A stretch of DNA of 64,000 bases from Acheta domesticus (GCA_031308135.1 JAHLJT010009436.1:116284916-116348915); one strand, 5' to 3'; counted from the first letter of the stretch, positions 12,480 to 23,449 are shown. Numbers and translations: made by a program. The notes: generated by a model from the letters alone, not told the origin.

Positions 12480-12700
12480 CTTTGTTGGGCCTTTTCCAGG
12501 TTTAAGTACTGAAATGACGATAGCTAATTTCCACTTTTTAGGAAATACATTTTTGTCCCAAATGTTGTTGTAAATTGCTAGAAGTACTTTCCTTCCTAAG
12601 AGGGGTAGGACTTTTAGTATAAGGATATTTGAAATGGTGTCAGGTCCAGGTGAATTTTCGGTTCAGTTAATAGTTGACCTGAGTTCTTTCATTGTAATTG
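12480..12700 (-). pseudogene. Fragment of I/Jockey-type LINE reverse transcriptase
   Basis: On the minus strand one frame reads an ELRSTIN segment, then NSPGPDTISNILILKVLPLL, LLAIYNNIWDKNVFPKKWK and LAIVISVLKPGKGP. The SPGPD...IYN.IW....FP..WK..... LKPGK series is the first conserved block of RTs in the Jockey/I group. In-frame stops flank and interrupt it, and the rest of the RT is missing, so this is a short truncated relic. The modular repeat beginning at about 12700 abuts it. Confidence 0.65.
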
Positions 12701-13985
12701 CTAAATTAAGAAAAAAACTCCTAACAAGTGATGTAGCCAGAATCCCTGTTTTATGGGTCCTTAATACCAGAAAACCAATTGAAAGCAAAACGTCTGTCCG
12801 TCTGTCATTCTATCAGTCTGTCCGCCTGTCCATTTGCCCGTTTGTGAACAACATTAGCGACTAAACCGTTCTGCCGATTTTCTCCAAAATTGATGTTCCC
12901 CGATCGATCTGACTGATCTCGTGGCCTTTATTTTTGAAACAGTTTTTTTTAATTTTGAGGGGCCCTTAACATAAACCCCCTTGGAACATTTTCAAAATTT
13001 TCAAAAAATTCGCTTCAACAATTTTGACTAAATTTTGTTGTTGGACAGTCTGAAGGTTATTTAAGAGAATGGCTCTGTTCTCATAATGTTTGAAAACTCT
13101 GATTTTTCGAAAATAAAAAAAAAAAATTCGCCGTCTTCCTACAACTACAAAATTGAGAAAAAGATTTTTCCTGCGAATAATTTTTTTCTCCAAAGTGAGT
13201 TCTTTCATTAAGGTCATGTACATTTTTTAAAAAAAATTAGTAGTTTTCGCGCAATATTGCGTGCAATATGTGCAATTTAAAAAATTATAAATACAAGATT
13301 TTCTCAAAAACTGCTCCAAATTATTTCTTTAAACTTTTGGCAGGGATAGAACTAAATGTTCTCTATGATGACAAATATAATAATGCTCTTTTGCTCTTTT
13401 CTTTTGTTTTTTTAAATTACAAACACTTTTCTTGACTTCTCTCTCACGTCACGACGCGTCGGAAATATTTACATTAGCGGCAATTTGTTCACCTTATTGT
13501 GCGGGTACATGTGCTTTACATAATATCAAGTAAAAGTTTTCGAGAACTCAATCGTTTTCTGTGAAAACCAGCTCAAAATTCCACATTTTCAGAAACTCTC
13601 AAAAGCCTTTTCTCATAAATGGCTTCAAAATTTTTCTTCAAACTTTTCGAACGGAGTGCAAATTGCACTCTTTAATATGACGTGAATCTCATTTTGGGGA
13701 ATTTTTTGTTTTTTCAAATATTATACAAATGTATTTTTTTTAAATCTCTCACATCTTTAATATGCTCATTACCAGCAATTTGTAAACACTATTGTAATTC
13801 TGAATTAATGTGTTTCAAATGACTTTAAATTAATTTTTTCGAAAATTCAAACATTTTCTGTGAAAGAGCTTCAAATTTCGCATTTTTGTAGCGCTTAAAT
13901 GTAATTTTCTTAAAAACGCCTCAAATTTTTTCAAAGAAAATTGTCATTTAGGACGAGGTTTTTACTTTGGCAAGTCCGAATAGCT
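12700..13985 (+). repeat. Modular dispersed repeat (family M), long copy
   Basis: It starts with a conserved leader (GGGTCCTTAATACC, CCAATTGAAAGCAAAACG), then a TCTGTCCG-rich segment, GTGAACAACATTAGCGAC, and CGATTTTCTCCAAAATTGAT. A long AT-rich body follows in which related modules recur. The body blocks TCTCTCACGTCA...GTACATGTGCTTTA and TCTCTCACATCTTTAATATG...GTGTTTCAAAT are about 309 bp apart. The same order is seen at 19025-20440. It has no coding capacity. Confidence 0.65.
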
Positions 13986-14099
13986 AGCCGAGACCAAAGG
14001 AAATAGAAATCTAATAAAGTCTGTGCCATTGTGTAGCACCACTAGTTTACTCTCTCGCACTTACTAATGTAAGAAGAGAAAGTTTTGTAATCATACACC

Positions 14100-14445
14100 A
14101 GAAAACGCGGAATTATCGACACTAAAACTCTTAATTCCGTGCCCTGGTAAGGAAAAAGTGGATAAATCTTGAGTTGCTGAATATAGAAAAAAAATTCCTC
14201 CAACGCGTGGTGGAGCTAGAATCCATGTTATGTACGTCCTTCATACCGAAAAATTGATTGACAGCAAAACGCCTTTCTATCCGTTCCTCTATCCCTTTGT
14301 CTGTGATCAACGCTAGCGCATAAACCATTCAGCCGATTTTCTCCAAAATTGATATTCCCCAATCGCTCTACCAGATTTCGCGGCTCCTGATATTTTGATT
14401 TTCGGGGATACTTAACATGTAGGCCCTGGGGCATTTTCAAAATTA
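14100..14445 (+). repeat. Family M repeat, leader-end fragment
   Basis: Shares the leader: AAAACTCTTAATTCCG, GCCCTGGTAAGG, AAAAAGTGGATAAATC, then a CCTTTCTATCCG version of the pyrimidine-rich segment and CGATTTTCTCCAAAATTGAT. It faces the inverted copy at 15130-15545, so the two make an inverted pair around about 690 bp. Confidence 0.65.
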
Positions 14446-15129
14446 AAAAACTTGTGATGCTACAACAGCATATACTTTCCCGTATTATTGGAAACAGCTA
14501 TGTAGGATTGAAACATTGCACTTTCTGCCCCATTAACATCTTAGCTATTATTGGAAAACGTCCAATTCAACTAAGAAGCGAACAACTCACTGTTTCCTTC
14601 GCCGTATTGTCAAAACTATATGAATTCTACAACCACATAAAAATATAATACAAAATTTTAGTAAACATGTATTGGAAAAAGAAGCCTGATTCCCTACATA
14701 TATATCAAGTCACAACAATGACACGTAATTCACAGAAATTCACGACTGCGGAATGGAATTCAACTGTTGCGATCCCTGCATTGTCGATACGCCCTTAAAG
14801 AGCTAGCAATTTTTATTTCCAATATTTGAAAATAAATTATTTCTTTAAAGATTAATGTGGAAATGTATAACAAAAGGTCGAGTGTAAAAACGAACAAAGA
14901 AATAATATACAAAACTGCAAATTCTAATTTCCGAGAATCCGCTGTCAGAAACGCAGTAAATTTTCAGCGAGCTATTATGCTTGTCACGAAATTATAGAAA
15001 AACTACTCGTATTTTCAAAACAGTTAAGCATGACCCTATGTGAAGATGTATTTTGATAAATACATTTCACGGAAAAATCCAGCTGCCATCTATCGGCGCC
15101 CAAATTAGATATTTTACTCTATTCTTGCA
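14446..15129. other. Spacer between inverted family M copies
   Basis: AT-rich with no recognisable gene. A 64-codon open frame at 14454-14648 has no domain. Confidence 0.4.
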
Positions 15130-15545
15130 AGAAATGGAAAGAAAAAATTGGAGCCATTTTTGAGAAAATTTTGAAAATGTCCGGGGGCTTCATGTAAAGT
15201 ACTCCCCAAATTTAAAATATAGGTTTCAAATTCAAGGGGATCGAGATCAACCAAATTGTTTAGGGAGTATCAATTTTGGAGAAAATCGGCTGAGCGGTTT
15301 AGTTGCTAGCGTTGTTCACAGACGGAAAGAAAAAACAGACAGACGGACAGACGTTTTGCTTTCAATTGGTTTCTCAGTATCAAGGACTCACAAACAGGGT
15401 TTCTGGCTGCACCACGTGTTAGGCGATTTTTTTCTTAATTTAACAACTGGATTTATCCACTTTTTCGTTACCAGGGCCCTGTAATAAGAGTTTTTCTACC
15501 GGAAATTCGCTGTTTTCTCGCGCAACATTACATACCTTTCTCTAC
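15130..15545 (-). repeat. Family M repeat, inverted leader-end copy
   Basis: In reverse it reads the same blocks as the other copies: GGTAACGAAAAAGTGGATAAAT, a CAATTGAAAGCAAAACGTCTG segment, (TCCG/TCTG) repeats, GTGAACAACGCTAGCAACT and CGATTTTCTCCAAAATTGAT. Confidence 0.65.
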
Positions 15546-15549
15546 GGAA

Positions 15550-16110
15550 AGGAAAAATAAAAATGGCTCCAAATGTTTTGGATTAAATTTTGTTATTGAA
15601 TAGTGAGAAGGACGTTCAAGAGATCTGTGCAAGTCTCATTTTCGTTGAAATCCCCAATTTTTGGAAAATTGCAAAACACATTTTGAAACTACAAAATTGA
15701 AGATAGATATTTTTGTCTCAGGCAGTCTGTTGTACAAAAATTAGCTCTTTAAAAATGGCCAGATCCTTTTTTAGAAAATCAGTTTTTTAGAACTTTAGTT
15801 TTTGCGTAATTTGCTCTTGAAATGTACTTTTGTTTTTCAAAAAAGGCTACATTTTTTTCTTTAAATTTTCTTCACTTATGTGATAAGAGACAGTAAAAAA
15901 TACGGTTCTAGTGTCATTTTCGGGTAATACTCGGCTTTTCGAAAATTAAAAAAAATTTAAAAGGTACAATTTAAGGGTACAAAATTGAAGATAGAGATTT
16001 TTGCCTCAGACAGTCTGTTGTACTAAAAAATTAACTTCAAAAAAAGTCATGTACAATTTCTTCAGAGTATTTTTTTGCGTAATTTGTTTGAAATTAATGA
16101 AATAAATACA
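15550..16110 (+). repeat. Family M body segment
   Basis: Contains the body motifs TGGCTCCAAATG, TTAAATTTTGTTATTGAATAG and two closely similar GATAGA(G/T)ATTTTTG(C/T)CTCAG...AGTCTGTTGTAC blocks about 300 bp apart. Orientation follows the copies at 12700 and 19025. Confidence 0.5.
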
Positions 16111-16945
16111 GGTTTCACACCAACTACGAGAAAAAAATTAATGATATGAAAAATAATTTAATTTTAATTATAAATTAACTATTGAAAATGCCAATATTAA
16201 TTCTCTGTTTAGTTTTTCACTTTTTTACTTTTTACTCAATTTGTATTCTCAATGTTTTGATGTATTTCTTTTTAAGCAATCCGCAATGCTTAATGGAAAT
16301 TTCGCAACAATTCTGGATCGAAATTTGAGAAGTTAATTGTTGTCTAAATTCGATGGTGGTGATGATAAGATACATCTGTTTTATTTTAGTCCAGCTCGTG
16401 GTGGTGTATCTTTTACATCGAGAGCCAGTGCTTCCATTTGCAATGAATTTCGCAGCAGGATTATAAATTACTCCTCAGGATGCCCGATGAGCTATGTTAT
16501 ATACCATTTAATATCGTCTGATCCCCCCACAAACTACTGAATGTTGAATAAAAGAAAAACGATGAAACGCTATCGGTGCTGTCATCTTATGACGAAAGGC
16601 AACTCACGAGTGAGCAGCTACAATTTTCGTAATTATTCTGATGTCAATTGCATATATTCTAAATATTGTATTGACATTATTAGTCAAGTAAATGCACATA
16701 GTTTTGACAACGCTGCGCTGGCAATTGTTCATTGCTCGCTTCTTGGTTGAATTGGACGTTTTCAAATAATAGCTGAGTTGTTAGTAGCGCAGAAAATAAA
16801 ATATTTCAATATGACGTAGCTGTTTCCAAACCCACGAGAAAGTACGTGCTGTTGCAGCGTTACTAATTTAGGGCCGGTGATGATTTTATTGTTTTTAGCT
16901 CGTAGAAAGTGTATTGGGTTACTTCAGTTCTTTCCTTTACCCTTA
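16111..16945. other. No gene recognised
   Basis: AT-rich sequence with two adjacent open frames of about 68 codons (16337-16540 and 16541-16750) that show no motif. Confidence 0.35.
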
Positions 16946-16949
16946 ACTG

Positions 16950-17535
16950 CTGACGTGCGGTCTCTGAGACCGCTGAGGAAAAATAAACGCGTAGCCCTCC
17001 TTTCTGGTACGTCGCAATATGTTTTTCTTTACAGTACCTTCCTGTATCTTTCTAAACTACAGTCATACTCGAGGCAGCGGATCCAGTGACAGCCGTTCGC
17101 CTTTGAGGGCCATTTGAAGTTTCGGTCTTGCAGACCTCACATCACCAGTAGTGGGACTTTCCTTCCCGCAGTGAATATGCATTGCAAATTTTTTATTAAT
17201 GGATAATTTTCGTGTAACAATGCATTATCGTTTTTAAATGAAGGTTTTTTAATGTATTGAATAATATTTCAAACCTTTCTACGACTTCTTAACGTAATTA
17301 ATAGTGAAGAAACGGTATAACACATTACAGCCAGAAATTTACTGGGCGAGTAATAATTATACTTTTTCATTTTACATATGAACAAATACTTTTATTTGTT
17401 GTTTAATATAGCATTGTTAATATGAAAAAAATTGTCAAGTCAACCTGAAAAAAGTCAATTTAACATGAAATGGAACACCGAAAATATTCTGCCTAAAACT
17501 TTTGGAGTCTTACAGACCGCACGTCACCGGTAAGA
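16950..17535. repeat. Cluster of GGTCT-n-AGACC motifs, possible TIR element
   Basis: TGACGTGCGGTCTCTGAGACC at 16951-16971 recurs in inverse form as GGTCTTGCAGACC...CACATCACC (about 17123-17147) and as GTCTTACAGACCGCACGTCACC (about 17507-17528). Inverted, internally palindromic motifs at both sides suggest terminal or subterminal repeats of a small DNA transposon. No transposase is visible between them. Confidence 0.4.
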
Positions 17536-17565
17536 AAAGTTTGAAGGCACGCCACCAGTTGACGG

Positions 17566-17824
17566 TTATACTGCGATTTTTGTAGGAAGAGCTCTCAAGG
17601 CCACTCAAATCCCACCTTCGCGATGGAATATGTCACGGCATTTCGTGTCATTCACAGTCGTTCCGCTAGATTTCGCACGATCGCGACCGTATGAAGCAGT
17701 GCTTGCGATCATGCGACTTCTACCGGCAAGACCGAGAAAAGACGCCAAATGCCGTGACATATTCCATCGCGAAGATTGGGTTTGAGTGGCCTTGAGAGCT
17801 CTTCCTACAAAAATCGCAGTATAA
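17566..17824. mobile_element. MITE with arms of about 84 bp
   Basis: TTATACTGCGATTTTTGTAG at the left edge is mirrored exactly at the right edge. The arms stay nearly identical for about 84 bp on each side (to the CACGGCATTT block), with a few mismatches. The central part of about 90 bp is unique and has no coding capacity. The edges can be parsed as a TA duplication around an element starting TACTGCG (17569-17821), which would suit a Tc1/mariner-type MITE. That parsing is not forced by the sequence. Confidence 0.8.
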
Positions 17825-17929
17825 TAGCGTTGATTTTTGCTCATGAATATTTTGTGTTATTGTGAATAGTGACACTTGAACTATAACTTTGCTTAACATG
17901 CTTTAATGACTGTCCTTGCAATAGCTCTC

Positions 17930-18890
17930 ATTCTTTTGCAATGAAATTTATTTTCTTCAGTTCTATGTTTATTGTATTGGCTGAGGGCATATTCAGATTT
18001 TTTATTTCTGCTTTGCATTTATCATTTCACCAGTCTACTGCTTTGCAGACATTTGATGGTTTAAGTGAATTATAAGGGGCTTTAGATATGCTTTCATTGA
18101 ATGTTTCAATAATAATGTCAAGGTCTTCTGTTTCATGGGAACTATTTATATCTGATAGGTACTTAAGATGAGTTCTTTAGGCAGGTTCCAATCTGCTATT
18201 TGGAGTTCAATCTTGTCAAAACTTGTGGTTGATTGTAGGTACTGGAGTGACTGTGTTCATGAAGATATGTAAATGATCACTATCATGATATTATTTTCAA
18301 GAACATAGCAGATATATTGACGGTTAATGATTCTAGAACCGATTGCGAGGTCAATTGCACTTGTACTCCCATTACTCACATTAATGTGTGTGGTGTTCCC
18401 GATTATTTAAAAGAGATAAATCACTTGCTTCACTTACAGTTTCAAAGCCTGTACAGTTACAAATTCGAAAGCCTCTGACATCAGTTGTTTTAGAGCCCCA
18501 TAGGATGCTATGACTGTTGAAATCACCAAATATGATAAAAGGTAGAGGTAACTGATTAATTGTATATTTAATCTCCTGTGTTTCGAAGGTTAACTGCTGG
18601 GTAAATAAAAACTATTGCAGATACAAAATGGCATTGGTGCTCGAATATCAATAGCGATCCTTTCTATAGATTTTACATCTATAGAAAGATCTTATATCTA
18701 TAGTAAAGTTCTACAACAAAGGTCGCTACGCGACAGATTTACTGCTGAGGTAAAAACATTCTGTTGTTGGATGAACATGATATAAATCGAATGTCATTTA
18801 GATTTACTACAGTGGCTACTTTACCTATATTGTCTTTGAAGGGTAGATTGTCTTAAGATTCAATAACTATTGCTTGGTCTTTCGTAGGTA
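17930..18890 (-). pseudogene. I/Jockey-type LINE endonuclease region, degraded
   Basis: Minus-strand frames give, in order, an AIDIRAPMPFCICNSFYLP-like block, FIIFGDFNSHSILWGSK (encoded at about 18489-18540), TTDVRGFRIC, the DSDHLHIF block, and later AVDWWNDKCKAEIKN-like sequence after correction of stops. GDFN.H..LWGS, SDH and W.ND.C.. AI are the known order in APE endonucleases and linkers of I/Jockey-group LINEs. Multiple stops and frameshifts show it is a relic. The RT fragment at 12480-12700 could be from the same family. Confidence 0.65.
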
Positions 18891-19024
18891 ACATTTCAGT
18901 TGAGATAGCACATGCATGTCTTCTTCATTGCTGAGTGGGCTTGGTTGTCAGTTGAATCTTGGGTTTTGTTCTCTTTGTTACTTTCCCGAATACGTACGTA
19001 TACACGCAGTAATATACGTAGTAT

Positions 19025-20440
19025 AGGGAAAGTTATGTAATGCTGCGCGAAAAAATGGCTAATTTTGCGCCAGAAAAAAATTCGTTGCCGGACCGTGATA
19101 ACGAAAAAGTGGATAAATCCAGTTGCTAAATTAAGAAAAAAATCCTCTAACACGTGGTGTAGGCAGAACCTCTCTTTGTGGGTCCTTGATACCGGAAAAC
19201 AAATTGAAAGGAAACTGTCCGTCTGTCTGTCCGTCTGTGAACACTGCTAGCGTCTAAACCATACGTAAGATTTCTTCCAAAATGGATATTCTCCGGTCTA
19301 TCTGGTTCGAGTCAAAGATTTGAGATTTTGAAAATGATTCTATAAACTTTGGGGGTACTTTACATTAAGACACCCCGAAATTTTCAAAATTTTCTCAAAA
19401 ACGGCTCCAAGTTTATTCTTAAATTTCTTGTAAGAACAGAGTAAAATGCACTTATTAAGGTGGCATAGGTCCGATTTTCACGGTTAACTCTGAATTTTCG
19501 AAAAATGCAAAAGTTTGGATTTTATTCGGCCTCTTCCTTCAATTACAAAATTGCAGGTAGAGATTTTTCCTTCAAATAACATTTGTTATTTTACTTAGTT
19601 TTTTAGAGAGTTTAGTGAGTTTTAGTGAGTTTTTTCTTTTAAGTCATGTACATTGTTTTGAAAATTTTAGTAGTTTTCGCGCAATATTGCGTGCAATATG
19701 TGCAATTTAAAAAAATACAAAAAACAGATTTTCTGAAAAACGGCTCCAAATTTTTTCTTTAAACTTTTGGTAGATATAGTGCTTAATGTATTTTATGAGA
19801 TGACAAAAACGCCATATTGCTCACCCCGTCACCTTTTGTTTTTTCAAAAATGGCAAAAATGTAATTTTTTTGACTTGTCTCTCATGTCATTAATATTTAC
19901 ACTAGCAGCGATTTTTGCACATTATTATATTTACGAGTACATGTGCTTTAAATATCGTCAAGTAAAGTTTCTCGAAAACACAACCTTTTTTGTGAAAAGT
20001 AGCTCAAAATTCCGCATTTTCAGAAACGCTCAAACGCCATTTTCTCATATACGGCTGCAAATTGTTTCTTCAAACTTTTGTAACGGATAGTGCTAATTAC
20101 ATTCTACTAATTACACACGACGTAAGGTTTATTTTGTTATTTTTTTGTTTTATCAAAAATTATATATAAATTTTTAATGATCTCTCACATCTTTAATATG
20201 CACATTACCTGCAATTTGTAAACATTATTATATTTGTGAGTGTAAGCGCTTCAAATAACTTTAAAGAAAGTATATTGAAAACTCAAAAATGTTCAGTGAA
20301 TATGAGCTTAAAATTTCGCATTTTTAGTAGCGCTAAAACGGAATTTTCTTTATAACGGCACATAATTTTTAAAAGAAAATTGCGATTTAGAACTAGGTTT
20401 TTGTGTGCTTTAATATTCTAAAATGAATATTAAAGTTCCG
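19025..20440 (+). repeat. Modular dispersed repeat (family M), most complete copy
   Basis: Begins GGGAAAGTTATGTAATGCTG, then GATAACGAAAAAGTGGATAAAT, GTGGGTCCTTGATACCGG, (TCCG/TCTG)n, GTGAACACTGCTAGCG and a body of at least two similar modules. TCTCTCATGTCATTAATATT at about 19875 and TCTCTCACATCTTTAATATG at about 20180 start modules about 305 bp apart. Each module carries a GCAGCGATTTTTGCAC or CCTGCAATTTGTAAAC version, a GTACATGTGCTTTA or GTGTAAGCGCTTCA version, and an AAAATT(C/T)CGCATTTTCAG version. There is no open frame of note. Confidence 0.65.
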
Positions 20441-20562
20441 TAAAAAATCCGTTCTACCATTAGGAAACAGAAAAACTAAGAAAATATCGAAAAAATTTAC
20501 TTTGGGCGATAGAAGGCATCTGGAATGAGTGTCTGGCAATTCGGAATAGCATTATGTCGTTA

Positions 20563-20614
20563 GTCGTCGTGCACATGGTTTGTTATTCACATAACAAACC
20601 ATGTGCACGACGAC
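20563..20614. repeat. Perfect 24-bp hairpin with 4-nt loop
   Basis: 20563-20586 (GTCGTCGTGCACATGG then TTTGTTAT) is the exact reverse complement of 20591-20614, with TCAC between. No mismatch is present. It is too long and perfect to be chance. Confidence 0.95.
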
Positions 20615-20639
20615 GGCCCGTAATTAGAGTCTCCAGCAC

Positions 20640-20860
20640 ATTGGGACGTCCACATCCCGTAATAACGATACTACCATCATCGACCCCACACTGATTCCCA
20701 ATTCTATACCTCGCACCCCCTTTACCCCCATCATTCTCATCACCGCTGTTACCATCACCACATATCAACATCATCTCTACCTCCATTTCGACCCTCCCCC
20801 CACACCACCACTGCTTTCATCACCATCAACACCAACACCAACACCAACACCAACACCCCG
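20640..20860. repeat. CAC/CAT-rich simple sequence ending in (ACCAAC)n
   Basis: Pyrimidine-biased simple DNA with repeated CATCACCA words, ending in five tandem ACCAAC-type units at about 20825-20856. Confidence 0.7.
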
Positions 20861-21455
20861 TCACCGAAATCTCGAGATCTATTTCTTTGTAGCGTTACAT
20901 AACTTTCTATTTGCTACGTTTCGAGCAAGTAACATGTATTGTCCTCAAATTATCTCATCTCCAAAGTTGAGAATAAAAATCTCGCAATGCAGTTATGACA
21001 TAACGAAAGATAGGCAGTATCTTATTTTTTTGCATAAGCAGGCAATAAATAGGCGTTTAAAATTACCCCATGTGTGTTTAAATATACCGCATTAGTGGGT
21101 ATTTTTAAACAGATTGCAGTAGTTTAGTTTTTGTTAATATTCTTTATGATTGTACTATGGAAAGTGATTTCATTATTCGAATGCAAGTAATGAACAATAC
21201 AATATTGAAATGTGCCCTTTCTATGCTATTTACATTTCTATAATTGAGATAATTTCGAACACAATTCCTGAGATATTCATCAAATATTGAATATTTACCT
21301 GTCAAAGATCATTTCTAAACAAGAGTAAGAAGTGATATACCTGTACTCTACCGTTCTCATTACCAATCATCAAAATAGGAGTCAATGATATATTCGTAAG
21401 TGGCCTACACATTTTCGTATTCGGCATGAAAAGTGGGGTATGCTCCCCCTTTTCT
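20861..21455. other. No gene recognised
   Basis: AT-rich sequence before the GC-rich array. Confidence 0.4.
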
Positions 21456-21589
21456 CTTTTACGAGACGCGCGGGCTGGTTTACGACAGCACGCACCGCCC
21501 CGTGCCCATGTCCTTCCCGCGTTCCCACGCCCGCCGCGCGAGCGCTGGCCGGCGGAGCGCGCGCCTGGGCGGCGCCGCGTGATTTCCGC
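21456..21589. promoter_or_regulatory. Unique GC-rich shoulder of the heptamer array
   Basis: CpG-dense non-repetitive DNA between the AT-rich flank and the heptamer repeats, with GCGCGAGCGCTGGCC-type content. It may be a CpG island or promoter from which the array expanded. No transcript signal can be assigned. Confidence 0.25.
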
Positions 21590-23252
21590 TCACGCCCACC
21601 GCCCACCGCTCACTGCCCACCGCCCGCCGCCCGCCGCCCACCGACCCCGCCCGCCGCCCACCACTACCGCCCATCGCCCACCGCCCACCGTCCACCGCCC
21701 ACCGCCCGCCGCCCGCCGCCCACCGCCCACCGCCCCCGCCCGCCGCCCGCCGCCCACCGCCCGCCGCCCACCGCCCACCGCCCGCCGCCCGCCGCCCACC
21801 GCCCGCCGCCCGCCGCCCGCCGCCCGCCGCCCACCGCCCGCCGCCCACCGCCCACCGCCCGCCGCCCGCCGCCCACCGCCCGCCGCCCGCCGCCCGCCGC
21901 CCGCCGCCCGCCGCCCGCCGCCCGCCGCCCGCCGCCCGCCGCCCACCGCCCACCGCCCACCTCCCACCGTCCACCGCCCACCGCCCGCCGCCGTCCACCG
22001 CCCACCGTCCCCGCCCACCGCCCACCGCCCACCGCCCCCGCCCGCCGCCCACAACCCACCGCTTACCGTCCGCCGCCCGCCGCTCACCGCCCACCGCCCA
22101 CCTCCCACCGTCCACCGCCCACCGCCCGCCGCCCACCGCCCTCCACCCACCGCTCACCGCCCCCGCCCACCCCCCACCGCCCACCGCCCAACGCCCGCCG
22201 CCCGCCGCTCACCGCCCACCGCCCCCACCCGCAGCCCACCGCCCACCGTCCGCCGCCCGCCGCCCACAGCTCCCCCCCCACCGCCCCCGCCCGCCGCCCA
22301 CAACCCACCGTCCGCCGCCCGCCGCCCACCGTCCCCGCCCGTCGCCCACCGCCCACCGCCCACCGCTCACCGCCCGCCGTCCGCCGCCCGCCACCCGTGG
22401 CCCACCGCCCCCGCACGCCGCCCACCGCCCACCGCCCACCGTCCGCCGCCCGCCGCCCGCCGCCCCCGCCCGCCGCCCACCTCCCGCCGCCCGCCGCCCG
22501 CCGCCCGCCACCCGCCGCCCGCCGCCCGTCGCCCACCGTCCACCGTCCCCACCGCCCCCACCGCCCGCCGCCCGCCGCCCGCCGCCCGCCGCCCGCCGCC
22601 CGCCGCCCGCCGCCCGCCGCCCGCCGCCCGCCGCCCGCCGCCCGCCGCCCGCCGCCCGCCGCCCGCCGCCCGCCGCCCGCCGCCCGCCGCCCGCCGCCCG
22701 CCGCCCGCCGCCCGCCGCCCGCCGCCCGCCGCCCGCAGCCCGCCGCCCGCCGCCCACCGCCCTCCGCACACCGTCCAACGCCCGCCGCTCACCGCCCGCC
22801 GCTCGCCGCCCACCGCCCACCGCCCACCGCCCGCCGCCCGCCGCCCACCGCGCACAACTCACCGCCCATCGCCCTCAACTCACCGCCCACCGCCCACAAC
22901 TCACCGCCCACCGCCCACAACTCACCGCCCACCGCCAGTCACCCGCCGCCCACCGCCCACAACGCACCGCCCACCGCCCACAACTCACCGCCCACCGCTT
23001 ACCGTCCACCGCCCACCGCCCGCCGTCCACCGCCCACCGCCCACAACTCACCGCCCACCGCCCACAACTCACGGCCCACCGCCCACCGCCCACTGCCCAC
23101 CGCCCGCCGCCCGCCGCCCACCGCCCACCGCCCACAACTCTCCGCCCACCGCCCGCCGCCCACCGCCCACAACTTACCGCCCGCCGCCTACAGCCCACCG
23201 CCCACAACTCACCGCCCACCGCCCACCACCCACCGTCCACCGCCCACCGTCC
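21590..23252. repeat. Giant heptanucleotide array (CCGCCCR)n
   Basis: About 1.66 kb of tandem 7-mers, CCGCCCA and CCGCCCG, with occasional point variants (CCGTCCA, CCGCTCA, CCGCCCC). A perfectly periodic CCGCCCG run covers about 22561-22735. Because 7 is not a multiple of 3 and the unit contains no stop, every frame of both strands stays open, giving spurious frames such as 21426-23438 (proline, arginine, histidine and alanine repeats). The complementary strand reads GGGCGGY, a GC-box and guanine-run sequence. No protein is annotated here. Confidence 0.95.
22850..23235. repeat. 21-bp higher-order units inside the heptamer array
   Basis: The pattern CCGCCCA, CCGCCCA, CAACTCA recurs many times, so here the basic heptamer has been reorganised into trimers with a diverged third member. 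The transition from simple heptamers on the left to this pattern on the right is visible directly. Confidence 0.85.
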
Positions 23253-23449
23253 ACGTGTCCGCCCACGCGAGCTCCTGGACATCGCAGAGAGTGCACCTGT
23301 GTGCCCACGACTCTTCCTATGAGTCAGAAGCTCACTGAAGTGTACACACGACAACATAGGCGTGCTCACAGGAGGGAGCTAGGGGGCCGTGGCCACTCTG
23401 AAAATTTCGAAAGGGGCTCCATTTTTTGCCCTTTGTAATAAAAGTTTTA

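Noticed and set aside
16337..16750. Two consecutive 68-codon frames as one gene
   Set aside because: Separated by a stop, without recognisable similarity to any family.
21426..23438. Open frames of 670 and 632 codons (plus) and several of 130-234 codons (minus) over the GC-rich array
   Set aside because: They come from a stop-free 7-bp repeat that keeps all frames of both strands open; composition is pure repeat and no start or domain supports a protein.
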